NCBI GenBank assembly: GCA_021325365.1
Contig: JAJPHF010000193.1
Location: forward strand, 3,262-67,261
Direction: 5' to 3'
Length of the DNA stretch: 64,000 nt
Source of the DNA: Pseudomonadota bacterium
GTDB lineage: Bacteria; Chloroflexota; UBA6077; JAJPHF01
Positions 15,959-25,383 of this stretch are shown piece after piece (position 1 is the first letter of the stretch; every line of letters begins with the position of its first letter). Position numbers and translations under genes: made by a program. Below the pieces are notes generated by a model. That model made no database searches, was not told the origin of the DNA, and was given only the letters and a program-made list of their open reading frames with translations.

Positions 15959-17023
15959 TCACAGACGGAAGAAGCGGCGCGCGTTGCCGCCGAGCACGGC
16001 GGCTTGCTCCTCGCGCGTGAGCGCGGAGTTATCCAGCGTCTCGGCGATCATGCGGCGGGCGCCGGGCAGGTCCACCTCGTGCGGGTAGTCGGAGGAGTAG
16101 GCGAACGCCTCGATGCCCACGCGCTTGGCCAGGTAGGGCAGGCTGTCGTCGTTGCCCTCGCAGCCGATGAGGATCTGGCCGCTCGTCAGGTAGTCGGGCA
16201 GCTTGCGCTTCGCGCCGGCGAAGAACTCGCTGTCGCGCTCCATGCGCTCGAAGACGGGCACCGTCCAGGCCGCGCCGCCCTCCAGGAAGCTCACGCGCAG
16301 GTCGGGCAGGCGGTCGAACAGGCCGTGGTAGATGAAGGCGACGAGCGCCACCATCAGCGGCATGGGGTGCCACAGCAGGCGCGCGCCCAGACGGTTGGAG
16401 AACGTGTCGAGGTGGCAGATGTCGCGGTTCGCGCCGCCATGCACGCCGAGCGGGCAGCCCAGCCGCGCCGCCTCCTCGTACACCGGCCAGTAATACTCGT
16501 GCGCCAGGTGCAGCGGCAGGCCGGTCGAGGGCAGCATGGCGCCCGTCAGGTTTAGCTCCTTCACCGCGCGCCGCAGCTCGGCCACCGCCTCCTTGGGATC
16601 CTGCATGGGGATGAGCGCTGCCGGATGGATCCGGGGGCTCAGCCGGCGGAAGCGGTCGGCCACGTAGTCGTTGTACGCGCGGCACAGGCGCACGGCGTAC
16701 TCCGGTACGCCGATGTTGCCCACGGCCAGCCCCTCGCTAGGATACAGGACGGTGTGCTCGATCTCCGCCTGCTCCAGGAACGCCAGCACGTCCTCGCCCG
16801 AGCCGGCGCGGTGGCTGCTCGCCCGCACCTTGGCCTCGCTCTCGTCCTCTTGCCGCTCGCTGGTCGGGTAGTGGAAGCCGTCGAGCGACGGGAACACGCC
16901 CTGGCGGTTGCGAAGCGGGGTCAGCGCGTTTGCGCGAACCATCGGGTCCATGTACTCCGCGAACTCGGCGACCGACTCAACCAGATGGCCGTCACAATCG
17001 ATAACCGCGACCTCACGCGCCAT
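15959..17023 (-). CDS. Amidohydrolase family protein (ACMSD-like)
   Basis: A 354-residue metal-dependent hydrolase of the amidohydrolase-2 type, related to aminocarboxymuconate semialdehyde decarboxylase. It begins VIDCDGHLVE, with D-x-D-x-H in place of the usual H-x-H, and has GVHGGA with a ligand His mid-protein and YSSDYPHEVD near the C-terminus, where the Asp should hold the metal. Such enzymes decarboxylate or hydrolyse aromatic or unsaturated acids. ATG at 17023 has AGGAGGTG 6 nt upstream. It is the first of three distant paralogues in the window (also 40698 and 61536). The toxin-antitoxin pair lies 33 nt downstream. Confidence 0.85.
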   Translation of the reverse strand: MAREVAVIDCDGHLVESVAEFAEYMDPMVRANALTPLRNRQGVFPSLDGFHYPTSERQEDESEAKVRASSHRAGSGEDVLAFLEQAEIEHTVLYPSEGLAVGNIGVPEYAVRLCRAYNDYVADRFRRLSPRIHPAALIPMQDPKEAVAELRRAVKELNLTGAMLPSTGLPLHLAHEYYWPVYEEAARLGCPLGVHGGANRDICHLDTFSNRLGARLLWHPMPLMVALVAFIYHGLFDRLPDLRVSFLEGGAAWTVPVFERMERDSEFFAGAKRKLPDYLTSGQILIGCEGNDDSLPYLAKRVGIEAFAYSSDYPHEVDLPGARRMIAETLDNSALTREEQAAVLGGNARRFFRL

Positions 17024-17250
17024 AGCCGCACCTCCTGCTCTCTTGCAGTATCTGCCCGGCGCCCCAGCCCCCGCAAGCGCCCAGCGCATCCGAGCGACCT
17101 GCCGGGGGCACCGGTAGACGCGCGAGACTCCGTTTGACGTGCCGCGCGGTCCGCTGCCACAATGCCGACGACGCGGGTGGTCAAGCCGGGACGGTGGCAT
17201 TCCCGACCTCTCAGCCGTTGATCCACGTGCCCCTGTTAGGAAGGACTGAT

Positions 17251-18330
17251 ATGGTAGCCCGCGCGACGTGCTTGCTAGTGGTCGTGCTTCTCGCGGCCTG
17301 CTCGGGCGGCAGCGACGCGGCGCGATCATCTGCCCCAGCACCCTCCGCCGTCGGGGCGACGGATGCCAATGCGGCTAGTGGCGCGGCAGCGGGGGCCGCT
17401 CCGCCTGCGGCGCCGGCCCGTCAAGTAATCAAGTATGGCTCCAATCCGATTCTAACCGGGGCGCCGTTATACCTGGCGAATGATCGGGGCTATTTTGCCG
17501 AGCAGGGTATCGAGCTCGACTATACGCCCTTCGACTCCGGCGCGTTGGCCGTGGCGCCCACCTCGGCCGGCCAGCTCGACATGACCCAGTCACCGCCGAG
17601 CCCAAGCTATTTCAACGCGCTGGCCCGAGGCGTCGCTCTCACAGGCATCGCGGCCACGTCGTACGCGGAGACGATCCTGCTCGTGCGCCAACCGCTGCTC
17701 GATAGCGGCGAGGTGCGCTCCGTCGCCGATTTGCGGGGCCGGCGAGTGAGCTTCAACGTCGAGGGCTCGCCGATCGATTACGCGCTGCGCAACATGCTAC
17801 CGAAAGAAGGGGTGAGTCTACAGGAGGTCGAAATCCAGCGCCTGACCAATAGTGACCTGCCGGCCGCGCTCGCGAACGGGGCGGTAGACGCCGGTGCGGT
17901 CTCCGATCCGCTGCCGATCGAGCGCAGCGGCATCGGCAGGCGCATCCGCAGCAGCAACGACGTGCTGGGCAAACTCAGCGGGAGCACGCTGGTCATCGGG
18001 CCCAGCATGCGCGCCCGCGCCGCCGAGGTCGGGGTGCGGTTCCTGGTCGCCTACCTGAAAGGGCTGCGCGACTACCGCGCGGCGCTCCAGAACAACCGCG
18101 TCGTCGAGCCCGAGGTCATTGAGATTCTGAGCCGCTGGACGCACGTCCCGGCGGATGCGATCGCGCAGTCCACCGCGGCCGATCTCGTACCGAACGGGCG
18201 CATCGACCTGGATGACCTGAATCGCCAGCAGGACTTCTGGGTGCGCGAGGGGCTGGTCCCTACTCGCGTCGACCTCGCTCAATTCGTGGACTATCACTAT
18301 CTCGACGCGGCGCTCGCGCGGCTCCCATAG
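17251..18330 (+). CDS. ABC transporter substrate-binding lipoprotein (NMT1/SsuA-like)
   Basis: A 359-residue lipoprotein with signal peptide and lipobox LLAAC (Cys17), an Ala/Ser/Pro-rich linker to about 55, then an NMT1/THI5-like periplasmic-binding fold (IKYGSNPILTGAPLYLANDRGYFAEQGIELDYTP, VADLRGRRVSFN). Relatives bind sulfonates, nitrate or thiamine precursors; in these lineages many bind unknown organic acids. No permease or ATPase is adjacent, so it is an orphan component. It heads a likely operon with the two PEP-mutase-like enzymes (79-nt gap), suggesting its ligand is related to their substrate. AGGAAGG precedes ATG. Confidence 0.85.
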   Translation: MVARATCLLVVVLLAACSGGSDAARSSAPAPSAVGATDANAASGAAAGAAPPAAPARQVIKYGSNPILTGAPLYLANDRGYFAEQGIELDYTPFDSGALAVAPTSAGQLDMTQSPPSPSYFNALARGVALTGIAATSYAETILLVRQPLLDSGEVRSVADLRGRRVSFNVEGSPIDYALRNMLPKEGVSLQEVEIQRLTNSDLPAALANGAVDAGAVSDPLPIERSGIGRRIRSSNDVLGKLSGSTLVIGPSMRARAAEVGVRFLVAYLKGLRDYRAALQNNRVVEPEVIEILSRWTHVPADAIAQSTAADLVPNGRIDLDDLNRQQDFWVREGLVPTRVDLAQFVDYHYLDAALARLP

Positions 18331-18335
18331 CGGCG

Positions 18336-18351
18336 CTCGCCCTCGGGCGAG
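18336..18351. repeat. Short stem-loop between binding protein and enzyme genes
   Basis: CTCGCCC and GGGCGAG pair around a 2-nt loop 6 nt after the binding-protein stop. No T-run follows. It could reduce read-through so that the binding protein is made in excess, but the evidence is weak. Confidence 0.35.
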
Positions 18352-18409
18352 AGGCGCGCCGGCGTTCACCCGCCGGGCTGCAGGCCGGCGAACGGAGGAG
18401 ACAGGACGG

Positions 18410-19366
18410 ATGGCCCAGCAGCGCATGACCACGCGCTTCCGCGAGCTGTTGCGGCGCCCGGAGCCGCTGCTGATCCCCGGCGGCTTCAGTCCGCTGTTCG
18501 CCAAGATGACGGAGCTAGCGGGCTTCGACGCCTTCTTCCTCGCCGGCTCCCAGACCTCGGCGTTCCTGTACGGTCTGCCCGACGTGGGCATCATGGGCCT
18601 GCGCGACATGGTGGACCACGCGCGCCACGTGGCCGCCCGCTGTAGCATCCCGATCTTCGTGGACGCCGATACGGGCTTTGGCAACGCCGTCGGCGTCTAC
18701 TTCACCGTGCAGGAGTACGTGCGGGCGGGCGCCGCCGGGCTGCACATCGAGGACCAGGAGGCCCCGAAGAAGTCGGGCACGACGGCCGGCCGCCGCTGCA
18801 TCTCCGTCGACGAAGCGATCGGCAAGTACCAGGCGGCTGTCGCCGCCCGCGATGCGCTCGACCCGGACTTCGTGATCTGCGCCCGCTGCGACCTCATCGG
18901 CGCCGAGGGCGGCACCTTCGACGGCGCGGTGGAGCGCTGCATCGCCTACGTCGAGCAGGGGCACGCCGACATGGTCTGGCTGAACACCATCCAGAGTCGC
19001 GAGCAGATCGCCGAGGCCTGCCGCCGCATCCCGGCCCCGGTGCTGCCGGTGTACGGCGGCCCACCACCCGGCCCGACGCTGGAGGAGTGGGCGCAGCTGG
19101 GCGCGGCGGCGGTCATTTTCCCCGCGCTCACTACCAGCGCCGCGCTGCAAGCCACCTGGGACCTCCTGCACGACTTCAGAGCGCGCGGGACGGCAGCGCT
19201 GGCGGAGTCGCGCCAGCGGGCGCAGGCGAGCCACTGGGGCGTCGCCGACCGCGGCCTGCTCGTCGGCAACGCGCAGATCCGGGAGCTAGAGGACCGCTAC
19301 CTGCCCGGCGAGCTGCAGCGCGACTACCAGGGCACGTTCGGCTACGTGGACCGGCCGTCGTCTTAG
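18410..19366 (+). CDS. Isocitrate lyase/PEP mutase superfamily enzyme, copy 1
   Basis: A 318-residue TIM-barrel protein of the PEP mutase/isocitrate lyase superfamily. It has PGGFSPLFAKM, the FLAGSQTSA strand, the Mg-binding DADTGFGNAVGVYFTVQEYVRAG (D85, D87) and LHIEDQEAPKKSG. Lyases of the family have K-K/R-C-G-H with a catalytic Cys; here Ser122 replaces it and GH is absent, so isocitrate or methylisocitrate cleavage is unlikely. Alternatives are an oxaloacetate decarboxylase, a phosphonopyruvate-type hydrolase or another C-C or C-P lyase. GGAGGAG precedes ATG. A tandem copy follows after 144 nt. Confidence 0.85.
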   Translation: MAQQRMTTRFRELLRRPEPLLIPGGFSPLFAKMTELAGFDAFFLAGSQTSAFLYGLPDVGIMGLRDMVDHARHVAARCSIPIFVDADTGFGNAVGVYFTVQEYVRAGAAGLHIEDQEAPKKSGTTAGRRCISVDEAIGKYQAAVAARDALDPDFVICARCDLIGAEGGTFDGAVERCIAYVEQGHADMVWLNTIQSREQIAEACRRIPAPVLPVYGGPPPGPTLEEWAQLGAAAVIFPALTTSAALQATWDLLHDFRARGTAALAESRQRAQASHWGVADRGLLVGNAQIRELEDRYLPGELQRDYQGTFGYVDRPSS

Positions 19367-19510
19367 GCGCCGAAACGAGGGTGGTCCTGTATCCCGCCGG
19401 ACAACGGAGGTCATGGACGCTGGGCGGCAGGGAACGAGCCCCGGCCCTACGCTTCTCGGCCGCTAATTGGCGGCGGCATGGGCAGAAGCGACGAACGCGA
19501 GGGAGAAACG

Positions 19511-20458
19511 ATGAACGACAGCCCAACTCGCGCGACGACGCAGCTGCGCGCGCTCATCCGGCGGCCGGAGCCGCTCGTCATGCCGGGCGGCTTCAGCCCA
19601 TACTTCGCGCGCATGGCCGAGGCGACGGGCTGCGAGGCGTTCTTCTTGGCCGGCTCGCAGACCGCCGCCTTCCTGTACGGCCTCCCGGACGTGGGCATCA
19701 TGGGCCTGCGCGACATGGTGGACCACGCGCGCCACCTGGCCGCCCGCTGCAGCATCCCGATCTTCGTGGACGCCGATACCGGCTTCGGCAACGCCGTCGG
19801 CGTCTACTTCACCGTGCAGGAGTACGTCCGAGCGGGCGTGGCCGGGCTGCACCTGGAGGACCAGGAGGCACCGAAGAAGTCGGGCAAGCACGCGGGGCGG
19901 CGCTGCATCTCCGTCGAGGAGGCGATCGGCAAATACCGGGCGGCGGTCGCCGCCCGCGACGCGCTGGACCCCGACTTCGTGATCTGCGCCCGCTGCGACC
20001 TGATCGGTGCGGAGGGCGGTTCCTTTGAGGGGGCGATCGAGCGAGCAACCACGTACCTGCAAGAGGGCGGCGTGGACATCGTCTGGATGAACAGCATGAA
20101 CACCCGCGAGGAGATCCGTGAGGTGTGCCGGCGCGTGCCCGGACCGGTGATGGTGTCGTATTACGGCGCGCCGCCGACGCCGACACTCGACGAGTGGCGC
20201 GAGCTAGGCCCGGCCGTCGTCATCTTCCCGGCCATCGTCGCGTCGGTCGCCGCGCAGGCGGCCTGGGACTTCCTGCACGACTTTCGCGAGCAGGGCCCCG
20301 CGGCGATGGACACATGGCGCGGCAAGGGCGGCCAGAGCCGCTGGGGCCGCCCCACCGCCGACACGCTGCTGGGCGACGACTTCGTGGTACAGCTCGAGGA
20401 GCGCTACCTGCCCGCCGAGCTGCGCCGCGACTACGAGGCCACCTTCGGCCACCACTAG
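19511..20458 (+). CDS. Isocitrate lyase/PEP mutase superfamily enzyme, copy 2
   Basis: A 315-residue tandem paralogue of the preceding gene, nearly identical around the active site (DADTGFGNAVGVYFTVQEY, EDQEAPKKSGKHAGRRCIS, with Ser124 in the Cys position) but diverged elsewhere, for example MSYYGAPPTPTLDEW in place of PVYGGPPPGPTLEEW and a different C-terminus. The pair may have split substrates or may form a hetero-oligomer; the family is usually tetrameric. GGGAGAAACG precedes ATG at 19511. It is probably co-transcribed with the binding protein. Confidence 0.85.
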   Translation: MNDSPTRATTQLRALIRRPEPLVMPGGFSPYFARMAEATGCEAFFLAGSQTAAFLYGLPDVGIMGLRDMVDHARHLAARCSIPIFVDADTGFGNAVGVYFTVQEYVRAGVAGLHLEDQEAPKKSGKHAGRRCISVEEAIGKYRAAVAARDALDPDFVICARCDLIGAEGGSFEGAIERATTYLQEGGVDIVWMNSMNTREEIREVCRRVPGPVMVSYYGAPPTPTLDEWRELGPAVVIFPAIVASVAAQAAWDFLHDFREQGPAAMDTWRGKGGQSRWGRPTADTLLGDDFVVQLEERYLPAELRRDYEATFGHH

Positions 20459-20572
20459 GGGGGTGGAAGCCGCAGCCTGCCCCGTGCACAGTATCTTCAC
20501 ATCGTCTCCGTCAGCTGTTAACTCGCCGCGGCTACGGTAGGAGCAGCTATATTACCACCGGCGAGTACCTGC

Positions 20573-22678
20573 ATGCTGGCCATTCCGCACCGCCTGCGCA
20601 AGCCTGCCGCTCGGCTGTCCGTCCCGCTGCTGACGGTTCGCGCCGGGACCGCGTGGTGGCAGCACGCCGTCGCGCTGGGGCCACTGCTGCTCGCGGCGGC
20701 GCTCGCCGGCTACCGCCTGGATCAGGAAGGCTACGGCAACCTGTACTACGCGGCCACCGTCCGCAGCATGCTCGCGAGCTGGCACAACTTCTTCTTCGCC
20801 GCCTTCGATCCCGGCGGCTTCGTCAGTGTAGACAAGCCGCCACTGGGCTTCTGGGCGCAAGCACTCAGCGCCAAACTGCTCGGCTTCAGTGGCCTCGCCC
20901 TACTGCTGCCCGAAGCGTTGGCCGGCGTCGCCGCCGTGGGGTTGCTCTACTACCTCGTGCAGCGCGCCTTCGGCCCGCTCGCCGGCTTCCTGGCCGCGCT
21001 GCTCCTCACCCTGACGCCGATCAGCGTGGCCACGAGCCGCAACAACACGATCGACAGTCTGCTCGTCCTCGTCGTGCTGCTCGCCGCCGGGGCGACCCTC
21101 CGGGCCGTCGAGACGGGATGGCCGCGCTGGCTGTTCGGCGCGGCGGCCGTCGCCGGCGTCGGCTTCAACGTCAAGATGCTCGAAGCATACCTGGTGCTGC
21201 CGGCGCTGTACCTCGTGTACCTGGTCGCCGGCCCGCGGCGCTGGCCCGCGCGCCTGCTGCACCTCGCCGCCGCGACCGCCGTGCTGCTAGCCGTGTCGCT
21301 ATCCTGGGCGGTAGCCGTGGACCTGACGCCACCGGCTGCGCGGCCGTATGTCGGGTCCAGCGAGCACAACTCGGTCCTGGAGCTAATCGTGTGGCACAAC
21401 GGCTTGAGCCGCGTGCTGCCCGGGGTGCCGCTGTTCGGCGGCCCAATGGCACTGGGCGCGAATGTGCCGCCGGCGCCCCGCGTCGCCCCGCTGGCGGCGC
21501 CCGGCGCGGCGTCCGACGCCCCCGGCGCGGCCTTCGGCGACCGGGGCTTCGGCGCCTTCGGGATCGGCGCGCCCGGACCGCTGCGCCTGTTCACTCAACC
21601 GCTCGGCAGCCAGATCGGCTGGCTGCTCCCGCTCGCCCTGTTCAGCCTCGCGGCGATTGCCTCTGACCTGCGGCGGGCGCCCGGCCGGCCGTTGGCCCGG
21701 GCCAGCGCCCTGCTCTGGGGCGTATGGCTGCTCTCGGTCGGCGCCTTCTTCAGCCTCACGCGCCAGTTCCAGCCCTATTACCTCGTCATGCTGGCTCCCG
21801 CCAGCGCGGCGCTGGGCGGCGTAGGGCTCGCCCTGAGCTGGCAGGCGTACCGTGCGGGGCGGCGCGCGGGCTGGCTGCTGCCGCTCATCCTCAGCAGCAG
21901 CGCCGTCGGCGAGCTAGCCTTGCTGGCCAGCTTCCCGGACTGGAGCGCGCGGCTCACGCCGTGGATCGCCGGCCTCGCGCTCGCCAGCCTGGCGGCGCTG
22001 GCTCTTGGGCGCTGGAGGCCGTGGGCGCGCCGGCAGCCGGGCTGGCTGCCGGCGCTGGCGGGCACGGCGGGCCTGCTGGCGCTGCTCGCGGCGCCGGCGG
22101 TCTGGGCCAGCGCCCCTGCCTGGGCAGGCATGGGTCCTCGGCCTCTGGCGGACCCGACGGCCGGGGCGCGGCGCGGCCGAGCGTTCGCGCCGACGGCGGA
22201 CGCGGCCGCCTACCTCGTGGCGCACCGCGACGACGCGGCGTTCCTGGCGGCAACCCTCAACGCGAACGCGGCAGCGCCTCTTATCCTCGCCACAGGAGCG
22301 CCCGTGATGGCAGTCGGCGGCTTTAGCGGCGCCGATCCGATCCTGACGGCGGACGAGTTCGCGGCGCGCGTGGCCGCCGGGGAGGTCCGCTACGCGCTCT
22401 TCCCGGCCCGCGGGGAGCGCGCCGGCCGCGGGCCACTGGGCGACCGCGACCGGCAGCAGCCGCTGGTCGCTTGGGTGCAGGACCACTGCACGGCACTGCC
22501 GGCTACGGCCTGGCAGCCGCGCCCAGCCGAAGGCCAGCGCGCCGCGCAGCCGACCCGCGAGAACGTCGCGCCACCAGCCAACGCGGCTGCCCGGCCTCTG
22601 GGCTACTTCGGGCCGGGCGCCCCGCCGACGCTCTACGATTGCGCGGTCGCCAGCGCGTCGCCCTCGAGCGGCGGGTAG
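20573..22678 (+). CDS. ArnT-like GT39 family glycosyltransferase, copy 1
   Basis: A 701-residue polytopic GT-C glycosyltransferase using a polyprenyl-phosphate sugar. About 11 membrane segments lie between 33 and 530. The first extracytoplasmic loop holds the acidic pair in YRLDQEGYGNLYYAA (D50, E52), followed by WHNFFFAAFDPGGFVSVDKPPLG, conserved in this actinobacterial and chloroflexotal subgroup. A large Pro/Ala/Gly-rich outer loop spans about 285-340, and a soluble C-terminal domain (ILTADEFAARVAAGEVRYALF, WVQDHC) follows. It probably transfers mannose or a similar sugar to surface proteins or lipids. ATG at 20573 lacks a clear Shine-Dalgarno. A paralogue lies at 56208. Confidence 0.87.
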   Translation: MLAIPHRLRKPAARLSVPLLTVRAGTAWWQHAVALGPLLLAAALAGYRLDQEGYGNLYYAATVRSMLASWHNFFFAAFDPGGFVSVDKPPLGFWAQALSAKLLGFSGLALLLPEALAGVAAVGLLYYLVQRAFGPLAGFLAALLLTLTPISVATSRNNTIDSLLVLVVLLAAGATLRAVETGWPRWLFGAAAVAGVGFNVKMLEAYLVLPALYLVYLVAGPRRWPARLLHLAAATAVLLAVSLSWAVAVDLTPPAARPYVGSSEHNSVLELIVWHNGLSRVLPGVPLFGGPMALGANVPPAPRVAPLAAPGAASDAPGAAFGDRGFGAFGIGAPGPLRLFTQPLGSQIGWLLPLALFSLAAIASDLRRAPGRPLARASALLWGVWLLSVGAFFSLTRQFQPYYLVMLAPASAALGGVGLALSWQAYRAGRRAGWLLPLILSSSAVGELALLASFPDWSARLTPWIAGLALASLAALALGRWRPWARRQPGWLPALAGTAGLLALLAAPAVWASAPAWAGMGPRPLADPTAGARRGRAFAPTADAAAYLVAHRDDAAFLAATLNANAAAPLILATGAPVMAVGGFSGADPILTADEFAARVAAGEVRYALFPARGERAGRGPLGDRDRQQPLVAWVQDHCTALPATAWQPRPAEGQRAAQPTRENVAPPANAAARPLGYFGPGAPPTLYDCAVASASPSSGG

Positions 22679-22831
22679 GCCGGGCCACATCCACGAGATC
22701 TCCACGCCTAGCCCGTCCGAAACCCTGGACCGCGGCGGCCGCGACGCCTTACATTGAACTGCTCTCGAGCTGTCCGCTTGAGAGCGGTCCTGCTCACCGC
22801 CGTGCTGCACGAGGGAGAAACGGACGGGGAG

Positions 22832-25039
22832 ATGCGCCTGGTACGCCGCCCGCTGTACGCGCTCTTGACGTCGGTACTGGCCGCCATACTGGTGCTGGTC
22901 CATCTGCCGGCACCCGAGGCGGCCGGGCAGGGCAGCCCCTTCGCGCCGCCCACAACGCCAACCGCCACCGCGCCGGCGGGGCAAGCCCTCCCGGGCCACG
23001 TCATCGGCGCGCTCGCGCAGGCGACCCCCCTCGCGCGTAACCCGCAGGCCGGCGGTGAGCTGATGACCCTGACGCTCGTGCTCAATCGCACCGACCAGGC
23101 CGGCTTCGACGCCTTCCGCCAGGACGTCGAGAACCCGCGCTCCCCGAACTTCCGCCATTTCGCCTCGCAGACCGATCTCGCGCGCCGCTTCGGCCCGAGC
23201 CAGCAAGCCTACGACGCCGTCCTGGCCTACCTGCAGGCGCAAGGTCTGACGCTGGTACACGGCGCGGCGAACCGCCTGACCCTCACCGTCCAGGGCACGC
23301 GGGCGCAGGTCGAGCAGGCCTTCAACACGCCGATCAACGACTATCAGCTCAATGGCCGGACGTTTCACGCGAATGGCGCTGACCCGCGTCTGCCGCCAGC
23401 CGTTGCGCCGTTCGTCCAGAGCGTCGAGGGCTTGAGCAACCTGGCCCGGCCGCGCCCGAACGTGGCGCGCACTCAGCGCCCGCAGGCGACCGCCAACACG
23501 GCGCCCACCCCCGCCTCGCCGCAGTCGCTCGCCACGGCCTACAACTTCCCCGCCGTTCGCGTCGGCGGTGGCGGGCCGGCGACCGGCGCCGGGCAGACGA
23601 TCGGCCTCATGGAGTTCGATTCGTTCGTGCCGTCTGATGTGCAGAATTGGCTGAGCTTCGCGGGCCTCTGCGCCGCGACGGACACAGCGTGCATCAACGG
23701 CTTCATGGGCCGGCTCACCACCGTTCCGCTGACGGGCTCGCTGTCGCCGCCCGGGGAGGGCGAGACGGAGGTTCTACTCGATATCGACACCGTGATGGGC
23801 ATGGCGCCCGGGGCGAACTACCGCGTGTACGAGAGCTGCAACGCGTGCCCGGCCAGCCTCAGCTACCAGGCCATGTTCAACCAGATGATCAACGATGGGG
23901 TGACGGTCATCAGCAATAGCTGGTCGAATTGCGAGTACTTCGAGATTTCGCCCGCCACCGCCGCGAGCATCGACACGATATTTCAGGCCGCGGCCGCAGG
24001 GGGTGTGAGCGTGTTCAACGCCGCCGGGGACACCGGCAGCTTCTGCCTATCGGGCGACGGCAGCACGTTCTTCCCGAACACCATCACGGTGCCCGGCGAT
24101 GCGCCGCACGGCATCGCCGTGGGCGGGACCAGCCTCACGGTCGGCGCCGGCAACTCGTATCAGAGCGAGACGTGGTGGAACAACACGATCGGCGCGGGCT
24201 CGTTCGGCCTCAGTCGGTTCTTCGCCACGCCGTCGTACCAGGCGGGGCTGGTAAGCAGCAACATGCGGTCGGTGCCCGACCTGGTGGCCGACGCGGACCC
24301 TAATACGGGCATCTTGATCTGCGAGGCCGATTCGGGCGGCTGCCCACAATCGTTCGGCGGTCAGCTCTACTTGCAGGGCGGCACGAGCATGGCAGCCCCG
24401 GAATGGGCCGCGGGCACCGCGCTGATCAACCAGGCGCTAGGCCATCTCACCGGCAATTGGAACGTCACCCTCTACGCCGAACGCAGCACCTCGGGCTTCC
24501 ATCCCGCCAGCAGCATGGGGAGCGACTTTGCCCACGTCGCCCTCGGCTCGTTCAACCTAGGTAACCTGTTCGCGCAGCTCGCCCCGGCGCCGCCGGCCAC
24601 GGCCACGGCCTTGCCGCCGGCCACGCCCCTACCGACGGCCACGCCCCCGCCGACGGCGACGCCCCCGCCGACGCCCACCGCGACGCCCACGCCGCTGCCG
24701 CCGGTCTGCACGCCGCGGCCCCAGGTCCGGGTGAGCGCGACGCCCAGCGGGTCCGGGCAGGAGCAAGTCACCGTCACGGCGCAGACCGATGCCGGCAGCC
24801 CGCCGAATCGGCTGATCGCGCTCCAGTTCGGGCCGGCGACGAATGCGCTGATCGACGTGCCTGGGCAGCCAGCGGGGCAGGCGGGCAACTTCACGGTTGC
24901 CCTGCCCGCCGGCTCGCAGCAGGTCACCTTCACTATCCGCCGGGCGACAGCGGGCCAGGCCACCACCGTGCCGCTCACGGTGCAGGACGGCTGCGGCGCC
25001 TGGCCCACGTTCGTGGGCGGCGGGCCCGCGGCATTCTAG
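22832..25039 (+). CDS. Secreted S53 (sedolisin/kumamolisin) serine-carboxyl peptidase
   Basis: A 735-residue exported protease. Signal peptide at 1-35; a pro-kumamolisin activation domain at about 60-210 (MTLTLVLNRTDQAGFDAF, SPNFRHFASQTDLARRFGPS); then the S53 catalytic domain with Glu313/Asp317 in GETEVLLDIDTVMGMAPGA and nucleophile Ser519 in GGTSMAAPEWA. A Pro/Thr-rich linker at about 590-630 (repeats of TATPPPT) leads to a C-terminal Ig-like domain of about 110 residues. S53 peptidases work at acid pH and mature by self-cleavage. ATG at 22832 was chosen for the signal peptide; an upstream ATG at 22754 would bury it. Confidence 0.92.
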   Translation: MRLVRRPLYALLTSVLAAILVLVHLPAPEAAGQGSPFAPPTTPTATAPAGQALPGHVIGALAQATPLARNPQAGGELMTLTLVLNRTDQAGFDAFRQDVENPRSPNFRHFASQTDLARRFGPSQQAYDAVLAYLQAQGLTLVHGAANRLTLTVQGTRAQVEQAFNTPINDYQLNGRTFHANGADPRLPPAVAPFVQSVEGLSNLARPRPNVARTQRPQATANTAPTPASPQSLATAYNFPAVRVGGGGPATGAGQTIGLMEFDSFVPSDVQNWLSFAGLCAATDTACINGFMGRLTTVPLTGSLSPPGEGETEVLLDIDTVMGMAPGANYRVYESCNACPASLSYQAMFNQMINDGVTVISNSWSNCEYFEISPATAASIDTIFQAAAAGGVSVFNAAGDTGSFCLSGDGSTFFPNTITVPGDAPHGIAVGGTSLTVGAGNSYQSETWWNNTIGAGSFGLSRFFATPSYQAGLVSSNMRSVPDLVADADPNTGILICEADSGGCPQSFGGQLYLQGGTSMAAPEWAAGTALINQALGHLTGNWNVTLYAERSTSGFHPASSMGSDFAHVALGSFNLGNLFAQLAPAPPATATALPPATPLPTATPPPTATPPPTPTATPTPLPPVCTPRPQVRVSATPSGSGQEQVTVTAQTDAGSPPNRLIALQFGPATNALIDVPGQPAGQAGNFTVALPAGSQQVTFTIRRATAGQATTVPLTVQDGCGAWPTFVGGGPAAF

Positions 25040-25085
25040 CCGCCGGCCGGCGCCCGCACCGCGCCACGCGCTCGGCGGGGCGGGG

Positions 25086-25337
25086 TCACCAGGGGCGGCC
25101 GCAGACGGCGCACACCAGCTGGCCCCGGTACGCGTCCACAATGCTAGCCTGTACGGGGGTCAAGCGGGGGCCGGCGGTTGCGGCGCCCGCGTGGTAGCCG
25201 TGGATGGCGCTCCGCATGGCGGCGATGGCGGCGGCGGGCCGCTGCCCATTCAAGGTGGCAAGCTCGTCGTCGGAGAGCCCGGGTGACCGGAGCAACTGCT
25301 CGAACTCCCAGCGTTCCCAACGCGTGGCTGTCGGCAT
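25086..25337 (-). CDS. Small protein with SANT-like helices and C-terminal CxxC
   Basis: An 83-residue protein, not recognised with certainty. The N-terminal half (RWERWEFEQLLRSPGLSDDE, then LATLNGQRPAAAIAAMR) looks like the W-x-x-W-E...LS..E....GR....V helices of small SANT/Myb-like DNA-binding domains. The C-terminus ends VCAVCGRPW, with a single CxxC that could form half of a zinc site in a dimer. AGAGGG precedes ATG at 25337. It lies 46 nt downstream of the giant adaptor on the same strand and could be the last gene of that operon. Confidence 0.6.
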   Translation of the reverse strand: MPTATRWERWEFEQLLRSPGLSDDELATLNGQRPAAAIAAMRSAIHGYHAGAATAGPRLTPVQASIVDAYRGQLVCAVCGRPW

Positions 25338-25383
25338 CTGCCCTCTGTCTGACAGCGGCTCCCGAGGAGAGAGACTCCCCCGC

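Noticed and set aside
21914..23368. Minus-strand frame of 484 codons across the GT39 and S53 genes
   Set aside because: Crosses two well-supported genes and the gap between them; Arg-rich shadow.
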